A stretch of 25,562 nt of DNA. It comes from JBBSEZ01 sp038239195. Its GTDB lineage: Bacteria; Planctomycetota; Planctomycetia; Gemmatales; Gemmataceae. The translations under genes and the position numbers were made by a program. Shown in pieces: positions 13,854 to 21,460 of this stretch. The stretch lies in the NCBI GenBank assembly GCA_038239195.1, contig JBBSEZ010000096.1, positions 1-25,562 of the forward strand, given 5' to 3'. The notes under the pieces were generated by a model that saw only the letters and a program-made list of their open reading frames with translations, did not search any database and was not told the origin of the DNA. How positions within the stretch are numbered: position 1 is the stretch's first letter; every line of letters begins with the position of its first letter.

Positions 13854-14912
13854 ATGGCCGGGTTGCCGGCGCCGCCCTGGTTCGGCGCGGTGCTGTCGGC
13901 GCTGATCGATCGGCGCGACTTGACCGCCGTGGAAATGTGCGAGTTGATGCACGGCCTGCTGAGCGGCGCTTGCGGCGAGGCGGAAACCGCGGCACTGCTC
14001 GTGGCCCTGCGCATGAAGGGCGAGACGGTGGTCGAGATGGCCGCCGCCGCCGCCGTGATGCGCGAGCACTCCTGCCCGCTGGCGCTGCCGGACGGGCTGT
14101 CGCCGGCCGACCTGCTCGACACCTGCGGCACCGGCGGCGACGGCACGGGGACCTTCAACATCAGCACGGCGACGGCGCTGGTGGCGGCCGGGGCGGGCGT
14201 GCCGGTGGTCAAGCACGGCAACCGGGCGGTCTCCGGCAGCAGCGGCAGCGCCGACGTGCTGGCGGCGCTGGGCGTGGCCGTGAGCGCCGACGCGAACGCC
14301 GCGCGGCGCTGCCTGGAGCGCGCCGGGATGGCCTTCTGCCTGGCGCCGACTTTTCATCCCGCGTTGCGCCACGTCGGGGGCGTGCGACGCCGGCTGGGCG
14401 TGCGTACCCTCTTCAACTGTCTGGGCCCGCTGGCCAACCCGGCCCGCGCAGGCTATCAACTTCTCGGCGTGGGCCGGGCGGACTGGCTCGACCGCATGGC
14501 CGGGGCGCTCGCCCGGCTGGGCACGCGGCACGCCCTGCTGGTGTGCGGGCGCGACGGCCTGGACGAGGTGAGCCTGGCGGGGCCGACGCTGGTGCGGCAG
14601 GTGCGCGGCGAGAGCGTGCGCGCGCTCGAGTGGTCGCCCGCCGATTTCGGGCTGGCGCCGGTGTCGCTCGACGAGCTGCGCGTCAGCGGTCCCGAGGGCA
14701 GCGCCGCGGTCATCCGCTCGGTGCTGGCCGGCGCCGAGGGCCCGCCGCTGCGCATGGTGCTGGCGAATGCCGCCGCCGCGCTGCTGGCCGCCGAACGCGT
14801 GCCGACGCTGCTGGCTGGCGTGGCGCTCGCCGAGGAGTCGATTCTCACGGGGCGCGCGGCGCGGGCCCTGGCGGAGCTGGTCGCCTGTTCGCAGGAGCAA
14901 CCGGGGGCCTGA
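13854..14912 (+). CDS. trpD: anthranilate phosphoribosyltransferase
   Basis: 352-aa cytoplasmic enzyme of tryptophan synthesis, joining anthranilate to PRPP to make N-(5'-phosphoribosyl)anthranilate. Length fits TrpD (about 340-350). Motifs: N-terminal helical domain ending VVEMAAAAAVMREHS; PRPP loop DTCGTGGDGTGTFNIST (GTGGD at residues 92-96, NISTA at 102-106); KHGNRAVSGSSGSADVL (120-133); FHPALRHVGGVRRRLGVRTLFNCLGPLANPA with the anthranilate-binding Arg; and DGLDEVSL with the Mg-binding Asp-Glu. Start ATG 13854 has GGAGG 7 nt upstream; the frame is open to 13827. The nucleoside-hydrolase-like gene follows after 10 nt with its Shine-Dalgarno sequence overlapping the trpD stop (TGAGGAGG), so the two form an operon. 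No other trp gene is in the window. lexA is divergent on the other side. Confidence 0.96.
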   Translation: MAGLPAPPWFGAVLSALIDRRDLTAVEMCELMHGLLSGACGEAETAALLVALRMKGETVVEMAAAAAVMREHSCPLALPDGLSPADLLDTCGTGGDGTGTFNISTATALVAAGAGVPVVKHGNRAVSGSSGSADVLAALGVAVSADANAARRCLERAGMAFCLAPTFHPALRHVGGVRRRLGVRTLFNCLGPLANPARAGYQLLGVGRADWLDRMAGALARLGTRHALLVCGRDGLDEVSLAGPTLVRQVRGESVRALEWSPADFGLAPVSLDELRVSGPEGSAAVIRSVLAGAEGPPLRMVLANAAAALLAAERVPTLLAGVALAEESILTGRAARALAELVACSQEQPGA

Positions 14913-14922
14913 GGAGGAACCC

Positions 14923-15861
14923 ATGGCACGCAAGATCGCAATCGTGGCCGATCCGGGGATCGACGGCGCCTTCGCCGTCGCGCTCGCCCTGTTCGCGCCG
15001 GAGCTGGAACTGGTCGGCCTGGCCGCGACGGCAGGGAACGTCTCCGCCGACCAGGCCACGCGCAACGTCCACGTCCTCGTCGAGCAGCTCGACCCGCCGC
15101 GCTGGCCGCGCCTGGGCGCCGCCCTACCGGTGGAGTACGAGCGCGATGCGACCGACCTGCACGGGCCCGACGGCCTGGGCGGGGCCAACTTCCCCTGCGC
15201 CCAACTGCACCACCCGCACCCCAGCGATCAACTCCTCCGCGACCTCTTGCGGCAGTACCCGCGCGAACTGACGGTCGTGCTGCTTGGCCCGCCGACCGCG
15301 TTCGCGCGGGCCCTCGACAGGGACCCGGACCTGGCCACGGCCGTGGAGCGCCTGGTCGTGGTGGGCGGGGCGCGCCACGAACCGGGCGACGCGACTGCCG
15401 CGGCGGAGTTTCACTTCTTCTGCGACCCGCAGGCGGCCCGGCAGGTGCTGCGCTGTGGCGCCGCCATCACCCTCCTGCCCCTCGACGTCGCGCGCAAGTT
15501 CGTCCTCTCGCCCGCCGACCTGCTGAAGCTGCCCCCGGCGGGGTCGAACGTCGGCCGCTTCTTGCGCAAGGTCGTCCCCGCCGCCATCGCGCCGACTGCC
15601 AGCCTCTACGGCACCGAGGGCGTCTACCTCAACGACGTCGTCGGCGTGGCCGCCGTCGCCTTGCCGGGCGCTTTCACGACAAAGCCGATCTTCGTGGACG
15701 TCGAAACGCGCGGCGAGCTGACGCGCGGGGCCTGCGTCTTCGACGGGCGCTGGGCCTGCACCGCCAAGCCGAACGTCGATCTGGTCACCAGCGTGGACGT
15801 TCACGCGGTGCGGCAGTACGTGCAGCGGGCTCTGGAGGAGGCCGCGGGCACTTCGCCTTGA
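14923..15861 (+). CDS. nucleoside hydrolase family protein with altered active site
   Basis: 312-aa protein of the inosine-uridine-preferring nucleoside hydrolase family (Ca-dependent N-glycosidic cleavage of nucleosides). The fold is clear: IAIVADPGIDGAFAVALALFAPELELVGLAATAGNVSADQATRNV at residues 5-49, LGPPTAFARAL (121-131), VVVGGARHEPGDATAAAEFHFFCDPQAA and a C-terminal YLNDVVGVAAV. Compared with the Crithidia enzyme (numbering coincides here), Asp10 and Asp14 are kept, but Asp15, a Ca ligand, is Gly; Asn168 (EFN) becomes His164 (EFH), and His241 of HD becomes Asn237 (ND), with the Ca-binding Asp238 kept. The enzyme may therefore have a changed metal site or substrate. It is co-transcribed with trpD, so a phosphoribosyl-related role is possible but unproven. 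Confidence 0.88.
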   Translation: MARKIAIVADPGIDGAFAVALALFAPELELVGLAATAGNVSADQATRNVHVLVEQLDPPRWPRLGAALPVEYERDATDLHGPDGLGGANFPCAQLHHPHPSDQLLRDLLRQYPRELTVVLLGPPTAFARALDRDPDLATAVERLVVVGGARHEPGDATAAAEFHFFCDPQAARQVLRCGAAITLLPLDVARKFVLSPADLLKLPPAGSNVGRFLRKVVPAAIAPTASLYGTEGVYLNDVVGVAAVALPGAFTTKPIFVDVETRGELTRGACVFDGRWACTAKPNVDLVTSVDVHAVRQYVQRALEEAAGTSP

Positions 15862-16108
15862 AATGCTGCGCCGGGCGGCGTATGGTGCCTCTCGTTGCTG
15901 GCGGACGGGCCTTGCCAGGACGGCGGGGCCCGCGGAAGGCCACCCGCACTCGCGGCCCTCCCTCCGCCGTTCGTTGTCCGTGCGTGCCCCCTTCGTTGAT
16001 CGCAACCCGCTTCCCCCTCTTGCTTCCGATCCGAGCCGGCCTCGAAAAAGGGCCGAGGATCGACGGCGCGCGCACTCCCGTCCGTGGCCCCCGAGCAAGG
16101 AAGCTGAC

Positions 16109-17662
16109 ATGGCCCGGCATGCCCTCTGTGCTGTCGCGTGCGCCGTCGCCGTGACCGGCGCCTTCTGCCCCCTGCCCGCCGCCCCCGGCGAGGAAATCAA
16201 GTCGCGCATCCTCCATCAGCTCGCCGTCCAGAAGGCGCTGGAGGAGGGCCAGGCGCACCTCAAGGTCGGCAACTTCAAGGCTGCCGTCGGCGTGCTCGAG
16301 GGCCAGGTCCATCTCATCGCCGGCAACGCCGAGTACCTGAAAGCGCTGCGGGAGGCGTATCACGGCTATCTCGGCCAGCTCCAGTCGGCCAACCACCCCG
16401 AGGACGCCAAGGACTATCGCGCCCGCCTCGCCATCCTCGACCCGTCGGTGCGCCGCGAGATGACGCCCACGCCGGCCCCGGCGCCCGTCGTGGCGGCCCC
16501 CGCGCCGGTGAGCGCCCCGCTGCCGAGGCCCGGGATCGTGGGCCGCGGGAAGATAGACACCGACCCGTTTGCCAACTCGAACAGCGCGCTGGGCAACAAG
16601 GCGCATGACCTGGTCGTGCGGGCCGACCGCGAGTTCGGCGACAAGCACTACGAGAGCGCCAACCGGCTTTACGCCACCGCGCACGAGGCGTCCGCCGAGG
16701 CGACGGCGCCCTGCCGCGAGAAATGGGCCTACTGCAAACTCAATGCCGTGGTGCAGGCGCTGAACGGCGCCGCGGGCGAGGAGCTCCCGGCCGAGGCGCT
16801 GGAGCGCGAGGTGAAGCAGGCGCTGGCGCTGGCGCCCAAGCTCGACGGTTTCGGCAACGACCTCCTGAAGAAGGTGCGCCAGCGGGCGGCCGGCCTGAAG
16901 GTGGAGGTGAAGCACGTCCCGCGCAAGGGCAGCGGGTGGGCGCTGGCGGAGACCGCCAACTTCCGCATCTTCCACGTGCAGTCGCCCGAGGAGGGCGAGA
17001 AGGCAGCGCGCGCCGCGGAGGCGGCGCGCATCGCGATGGGCCGCAAGTGGCTGGGCGAGGTGCCGCCCGCCTGGGCGCCGCGTTGCGACGTCTACCTGCA
17101 CCCCTCCCGGGCGGACTACGCCAAGGCCACCGGGGCCCCGGAGAGCAACCCGGGCCATTCGACGATCTCGCTGGACGGCGGGCGCGTGGTGGCGCGGCGC
17201 ATCGACCTGCGCTGCGACGACAAGCACCTGCTCGTCGCGACGCTGCCGCACGAGACGACGCACGTCGTCCTGGCCGGGCGCTTTGGCCGGCACCACGTCC
17301 CGCGCTGGGCCGACGAGGGCATGGCCGTGCTGAGCGAGCCGCGCGACCGCATCGACCTGCACCTGCGCAACCTGCCGCAGCACGATCGCGACCGGCACCT
17401 CTACGGCGTCGGGCAGTTGATGGGGATGGAGAACTACCCCGAGTCGCGCTTCGTGGGCCCGTTCTATGCCCAGAGCGTGTCGCTGGTGGACTTCTTGACC
17501 CAGAAGAAGGGCCCGCCCGCGTTCGTAAAGTTCCTTCGCGACGGCCTCGATAGTGGCTACGAGAGCGCTCTCCAGAAGCATTACGGCATCGCCACCTTCT
17601 TGGAGCTGGAGCGCCAGTGGCGCGACCACGCCTTCGGGGCGCGGATGGCAGTGGCGGAGTGA
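16109..17662 (+). CDS. secreted HETTH zinc metallopeptidase with TPR-like N-terminus
   Basis: 517-aa protein. Residues 1-25 are a signal peptide (MARHALCAVACAVAVTGAFC...), so the protein is exported or surface-bound. Residues 30-115 look like TPR helices (AVQKALEEGQAHLKVGNFKAAVGVLEGQV), followed by a Pro/Ala linker (119-142) and helical repeats to about 270. The catalytic part carries LLVATLPHETTHVVLAG (His381, Glu382, His385) and, 18 residues on, WADEGMAVLSEP (Glu403), the pattern of gluzincins of the peptidase MA type (DUF1570-like). A Pro-rich tail is absent. Start ATG 16109 is preceded by AAGGA. It stands 247 bases after the nucleoside hydrolase gene; that gap holds no convincing gene, and the open frame upstream of the ATG is Arg/Pro-rich and rejected. 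Substrate unknown. Confidence 0.85.
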   Translation: MARHALCAVACAVAVTGAFCPLPAAPGEEIKSRILHQLAVQKALEEGQAHLKVGNFKAAVGVLEGQVHLIAGNAEYLKALREAYHGYLGQLQSANHPEDAKDYRARLAILDPSVRREMTPTPAPAPVVAAPAPVSAPLPRPGIVGRGKIDTDPFANSNSALGNKAHDLVVRADREFGDKHYESANRLYATAHEASAEATAPCREKWAYCKLNAVVQALNGAAGEELPAEALEREVKQALALAPKLDGFGNDLLKKVRQRAAGLKVEVKHVPRKGSGWALAETANFRIFHVQSPEEGEKAARAAEAARIAMGRKWLGEVPPAWAPRCDVYLHPSRADYAKATGAPESNPGHSTISLDGGRVVARRIDLRCDDKHLLVATLPHETTHVVLAGRFGRHHVPRWADEGMAVLSEPRDRIDLHLRNLPQHDRDRHLYGVGQLMGMENYPESRFVGPFYAQSVSLVDFLTQKKGPPAFVKFLRDGLDSGYESALQKHYGIATFLELERQWRDHAFGARMAVAE

Positions 17663-17699
17663 GCCCCGACAGGGCCCCGCCCCTTCCCATTCCCCGTCG

Positions 17700-17748
17700 C
17701 GGTCGGTAGGCGTCAGGCAGGCACAGGGGCCTGCTTCCCTACCGACCG
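17700..17748. repeat. nested inverted repeat before the TPR membrane gene
   Basis: An 11-bp stem (CGGTCGGTAGG at 17700-17710 with 17738-17748) encloses a second inner pairing (AGGCAGGC with GCCTGCTT) over a 27-nt inner region. It ends 12 nt before the ATG at 17761. It could be a leader hairpin in the mRNA affecting translation, or another member of the local palindrome families; the sequence alone does not decide. Confidence 0.6.
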
Positions 17749-17760
17749 GACGGCACCGAC

Positions 17761-20265
17761 ATGCGCTGGCTGCAAACCGAATACCTGCTCAAGGGCCTCT
17801 ACCTCGGCCTGGTGCTGTACGCCGCCCTGCAACTCGCCCTCATCCCGCCCGATCAGACCGAGCTCGCCTGGAAGTGCCTGGCCAGCGTCAACCTGCTCAG
17901 CCTCGCCGGGCTGGGCGCCGGCCTCCTGCTCGCCGCCCTCACCAAGTTGCGCGAGGGCTTCCGCGTTCGTGGCCGGCTGACTGCCTTCTTCCTGTTCCTC
18001 CTGCTCGAAAGCCCCACGCTTGCCTACTTCGGCATCCTCGGCGGCACTGTCGGCGGCATCTACCTCGTGCGCGAGGCGCTGGAGGCCAGCGAGGTCGCCG
18101 GCCGCGACGTCGTGCAGGGCCTCTTTGCTTACACGCTGGGCGGGGCCGCAATTGCCGGGCTGGGCTTCGGCCAGTTGCGCCAGGTGCGCCGCCGCTCGGT
18201 GCGCCTGTTCCTCACGCTCGGCCTGGCCGGCGCCCTCATCGCCGTCGCCCTGAGCTGGCTCGGCGTCGTCGATCTCGCCCACACGAACAAGACGTACAAG
18301 CTCCAGAACGAGGCGCTGTTTGCCATTCAGGTGTTGCTCGGCATCCCCTTCTTCTACGTGCTCACCTTCGCCGGGCACGAGGAGGAGAGCGAGATCGAGA
18401 TCGGCGCCGTTTGCGCCGCCTTCGGCCTGGGCCTCGGCATCCTGATCGGCAAGTCGCAGCAATACGGCTCGCTCGCCTTCGTCCTGCCCACCGTGCTCTA
18501 CTTCACCTACACCCTCCGCGTGCTGCCCGGGCTGCGCGTCCTCAAGCACTGCTTCCGCGGCCTGAGCTACAACCGCGTCGGCCGTCACCGCCGCGCCTTG
18601 CAGGCCTTTCGCCGCGCGCTCCAGCTCGACCCCAACAACCGGCTGGCCCGCGAGGGCTTCTGGGACGTTCACCGTTCGCTCGACCTCGACGCGCTCGTCA
18701 AGGACCCGGAACTGCTCGCCCTCGTCGATCTCGACCTTTGCCTCGACCGGGCGGGCACCTTGCTCGTCCACGGCAAGCCGAGCCCCGCCCAGCTCGAGGA
18801 GGCGTTCCGCCTGCTCGACCTCGTGCTCCAGCTCCAGCCCGACCGGCGGCCCCAGGTCGATTACTGGCGCGCCGTCGCCCACACCCACGCCCGCCAGATC
18901 GACCAGGCCGCCACCGAGCTCGAGCACGTCCTCGACCCCGCCCACTTCGGGCCCGACAACCCGCAGCGCCTGACGATCCTCCTGCCCGCCTGGCAGCTCT
19001 CCTTGACGCTGCACGAGGAACTGCGCCGCAAGGTCGGCGCGCCGCAGCTCGAGATCCCCGGCCGGCGCATGGAGGCCATCGCCGCCGTCGAGCGCCACCT
19101 CGCCACGGCGCCCGACGACCAGAACGTCTGGGGCCTCAAGCGCATGCTCTACCACGACCTGACGGAGGCGGAGTACGACGCCTTCGCCGGCGAGGGCCTG
19201 GCGGCGGCGCATTTCGACCACGCCTACGCCCAGCAGCTCGGCCTCGCGCTCATCAACGACGACACGCGGTGGAAGCGCGGCGGCGAGTACCTGCGCATGG
19301 CGGCGCGGGGCCTGCCGACGCTCGGCCCGACCCTCTTCGTCGAGATCGCCAAGGCCCACCAGCGCGTCGGCCACGTGGACGACGCCCGCCACAACTACGA
19401 GCTCGCCAAGCGCGCCGGCAAGGGCGTCGGCCCCAAGAACCTCGCCGACGCCGAGCGCCAGGCCTACTTCGCCACGGTCAAACTGCTCGGCGAGGACGCC
19501 ATGGCCCGCGGCGACGTCGAGGGCGCCATCGAGAACTTCCACCTCTACAGCGAGTCGGAGCGCAGCGGCGTCGAGACGCTGCGCACCCTGGCCGAGCTCT
19601 ACGAGCGCAAGGGCGACGCCCTCAACGCGCTGAAGGCCAACGACCTCGCCCTCGTCTACAACCCGCGCGACGCCGACCTGATGGCGCGCAAGGACCGCTA
19701 CTACTACTCCGTCATGCCCGACGTCCTGCGCGCCCACCTCGAATCGGTCAAGGCGGGGTTCGACGCGGAGTATTGCCTGCGCAAGGCGCGCACGATCCTC
19801 GACGGCCGGCACGCGGACGTCGAATGGCTGGACGTGGCCCACCACCTGACGCAACTGGCGCTGGTCGTCCATCCGGGGGCGCGGACGGCGAAGGTGGTAC
19901 TGGCGCGCATTTTGCTGCGCTACGGCGAGCGCGAGAAGGCGATCGAGTTGCTGGAGACGGTGCGCAACCCGAAGCCGGAGAAGTTCGCCAGCGGGGAGGA
20001 CGAGGAGGCCTGGTTCGTGAGCAGCCAGTTGCTGGGCGACCTGTACGTGGAGGTTGACAAGGCCGATCAGGCGATCCCATGCTACAACGACTTCCGCAAG
20101 TCGTCCAAGAGCGGGGCCCGCACCTGGCTCAAGTTGGGGCAGGCGTATGAGGCGGTAGGCGATCGCGGCCGGGCGATCAAATGCTACCAGCAGGTGACGT
20201 CGTACGAGGGCAACCCGCTGGCGCCGGACGCCTACGAGGCGCTTCAGCGCTTGCAGGGCTCGTAG
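17761..20265 (+). CDS. large membrane protein with C-terminal TPR repeats
   Basis: 834-aa protein. Residues 1-260 hold about eight transmembrane helices (LKGLYLGLVLYAALQ, LLSLAGLGAGLLLAAL, AFFLFLLLESPTLAYFGILGG, LFLTLGLAGALIAVALSWLG, FAIQVLLGIPFFYVLTFAG, VCAAFGLGLGILIG, YGSLAFVLPTVLYF). From about residue 275 the protein is a row of TPR-like helical pairs: RVGRHRRALQAFRRALQLDPNNRLAREGFW is a clear TPR unit, and others appear around 360, 550, 600, 720 and 790 (DAIPCYNDFRKSSKSGARTWLKLGQAYEAVGDRGRAIKCYQQV). The C-terminal domain is thus a cytoplasmic scaffold. The ATG at 17761 lacks a strong Shine-Dalgarno sequence. It begins 98 nt after the peptidase gene, which may be in the same unit. Function unknown. 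Confidence 0.82.
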   Translation: MRWLQTEYLLKGLYLGLVLYAALQLALIPPDQTELAWKCLASVNLLSLAGLGAGLLLAALTKLREGFRVRGRLTAFFLFLLLESPTLAYFGILGGTVGGIYLVREALEASEVAGRDVVQGLFAYTLGGAAIAGLGFGQLRQVRRRSVRLFLTLGLAGALIAVALSWLGVVDLAHTNKTYKLQNEALFAIQVLLGIPFFYVLTFAGHEEESEIEIGAVCAAFGLGLGILIGKSQQYGSLAFVLPTVLYFTYTLRVLPGLRVLKHCFRGLSYNRVGRHRRALQAFRRALQLDPNNRLAREGFWDVHRSLDLDALVKDPELLALVDLDLCLDRAGTLLVHGKPSPAQLEEAFRLLDLVLQLQPDRRPQVDYWRAVAHTHARQIDQAATELEHVLDPAHFGPDNPQRLTILLPAWQLSLTLHEELRRKVGAPQLEIPGRRMEAIAAVERHLATAPDDQNVWGLKRMLYHDLTEAEYDAFAGEGLAAAHFDHAYAQQLGLALINDDTRWKRGGEYLRMAARGLPTLGPTLFVEIAKAHQRVGHVDDARHNYELAKRAGKGVGPKNLADAERQAYFATVKLLGEDAMARGDVEGAIENFHLYSESERSGVETLRTLAELYERKGDALNALKANDLALVYNPRDADLMARKDRYYYSVMPDVLRAHLESVKAGFDAEYCLRKARTILDGRHADVEWLDVAHHLTQLALVVHPGARTAKVVLARILLRYGEREKAIELLETVRNPKPEKFASGEDEEAWFVSSQLLGDLYVEVDKADQAIPCYNDFRKSSKSGARTWLKLGQAYEAVGDRGRAIKCYQQVTSYEGNPLAPDAYEALQRLQGS

Positions 20266-20315
20266 GACGTCTGGATGGCCATCCACAAGACGGAAGGCCA
20301 GGCCGCTTGTGGCTT

Positions 20316-20945
20316 TCAGTTGATCGAAGCAATTTCATCGAGTCGAACCATTCGTGGGGCGGCTTCCCCCTCCGCAATGAGCCGAACCACCATCGCCCTT
20401 TGGGCCCCGAGTTCGATCGAGAACGGAACACCGTTGAATGCCGTGCCATCCTTCAGAGTGACGCGGGACGGTTGGAGGATGCCGGGGCCGCGGTTCATGC
20501 GCCGGAGAATCTCGCGGCCAACGTCTTCGGTAGTCATCGGGCTCGCCTGGGTGAAGGTGAAGAAATGGGGCGGGTAGACGTAGGCCTGTTCGACCTCCAG
20601 GGGCCCCAACGTCTTGCCAACAAATCGGGTGGCCAACCGGCCCGGATGGCGAGCCATGACCGCCAGCATTTCTTTGGCGATGGCGTTGTTCGGGCTGATG
20701 ACTTTGATTTCGGAACTGAAGACCCAGGGCTCGCCGAGCTTCTGGAGGGCGGCATGAACGGCGCGGTAGGCGGCGGCCGGCCCGAGACGGTCGATGAGCT
20801 CCGTTACCACGTACAGGAACCAGGTGCCTTCCTCGACCGTTTTGACCCAGAAGGCGGCCTGCACCGGGTTGCCGTCGGCGGCGAACCGCTCGACGAATCG
20901 GCGGCCGTCATCGATCTGGTCTCCTACCAACGTGCTTTGATCCAC
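20316..20945 (-). CDS. unknown protein, partner of HEPN gene
   Basis: I do not recognise this 209-aa protein. It shows no signal peptide or membrane segment. Residues 1-60 include DDGRRFVERFAADGNPVQAAFWVKTVEEGTWFLYVVTELIDRLG, a compact alpha/beta start. The last 50 residues (VTLKDGTAFNGVPFSIELG and ending PRMVRLDEIASIN) look like a small beta-barrel of SH3/Sm style. It uses a GTG at 20945 and its coding start overlaps the annotated end of the HEPN gene by 38 bases, which indicates translational coupling; a TTG at 20930 is an alternative start. If the HEPN reading frame is corrected, the HEPN gene would end at 20924 and still overlap. It has no resemblance to the nucleotidyltransferases (MNT) that usually pair with HEPN. 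Function unknown. Confidence 0.65.
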   Translation of the reverse strand: MDQSTLVGDQIDDGRRFVERFAADGNPVQAAFWVKTVEEGTWFLYVVTELIDRLGPAAAYRAVHAALQKLGEPWVFSSEIKVISPNNAIAKEMLAVMARHPGRLATRFVGKTLGPLEVEQAYVYPPHFFTFTQASPMTTEDVGREILRRMNRGPGILQPSRVTLKDGTAFNGVPFSIELGAQRAMVVRLIAEGEAAPRMVRLDEIASIN

Positions 20946-21333
20946 GGCAGCACCCCTTCTCGATGGCGTCGTACAGGTCGGTGGCTTCCTTGTCCGTCTT
21001 GCCGACCTCGTAGCGACTCTGCTCGCTCCAGTCCTTCACAATGTCCCATTGGGGGCTCACGGCGGCGTCCTTGTCCATGTCGTCGTCGAGGCTTGCCAAT
21101 TTGCGGAGCAGGGCGAGGTCGTGCTTATAAAAATTCTCGGCGAGCTTCTTGTCGGGAAAACTGTCCGCCTGCATCAACCGGGAGATGATGCGGACCTTGA
21201 GGGCAAACTCCACGACATAGCCGGCGAGGTAGTAAGCGCCGTCCCAGTCCTTCTGGTCGAGGAGCAGCTTCGCCTCCTGCATGCGGAGGGCGAGCAGTTT
21301 CTCGAAGTCGGACCGCGACGTTACCACGGTCAT
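20908..21333 (-). CDS. HEPN-domain protein with frameshifted C-terminus
   Basis: 141-aa protein whose residues 1-127 match small HEPN proteins: helix 1 with LALRMQEAKLLLDQKDWDGAYYLAGYVVEFALKVRII (13-50), FYKHDLALLRKLA (68-80), DWSEQSRYE (101-109) and ATDLYDAIEKG. The RX4-6H catalytic motif of RNase-type HEPN is not clearly present; RY107 is the usual C-terminal landmark. After Gly127 the frame reads CCRGSKHVGRRPDR, unlike the family. Shifting back one base at the C4 run (20953-20956) gives GVLPWIKARW then TAG at 20924-20926, exactly the family ending, and a 136-aa protein. A one-base deletion in the G run, or a sequencing indel there, is the simplest cause. Start ATG 21333 has only a weak GGTGG site. 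It is followed by the unknown 209-aa partner. Confidence 0.8.
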   Translation of the reverse strand: MTVVTSRSDFEKLLALRMQEAKLLLDQKDWDGAYYLAGYVVEFALKVRIISRLMQADSFPDKKLAENFYKHDLALLRKLASLDDDMDKDAAVSPQWDIVKDWSEQSRYEVGKTDKEATDLYDAIEKGCCRGSKHVGRRPDR

Positions 21334-21402
21334 GTCCGGCCACCACCTTCTTCGATCGCTTGGGCCGCGAAACAGGTCCTTCCGTCATCGGATCAGCACT
21401 TC

Positions 21403-21451
21403 CCGCCCCGCTTGCGGGGCGCGGCGGCGTCGCGCCCCGCAAGCGGGGCGG
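21403..21451. repeat. 21-bp perfect inverted repeat between DUF2330 and HEPN genes
   Basis: Arms 21403-21423 and 21431-21451 are perfectly complementary with a 7-nt spacer, built around CCGCCCCGCTTGCGGGGCG. The element lies between the HEPN gene's start region (21333) and the DUF2330 stop (21461), 9 nt beyond that stop. It may terminate the DUF2330 transcript. The style (self-complementary arms rich in GCTTGCGG) resembles the 13788 repeat. Confidence 0.9.
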
Positions 21452-21460
21452 CTAATTGGA

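Noticed and set aside
17713..20286. 857-codon open frame antisense to the TPR membrane gene
   Set aside because: Antisense shadow; the plus strand shows clear membrane helices and TPR repeats.
20950..20960. Programmed -1 frameshift in the HEPN gene
   Set aside because: The site (AAG GGG T) is not a canonical slippery heptamer and no stimulatory hairpin is evident; an indel is more likely.
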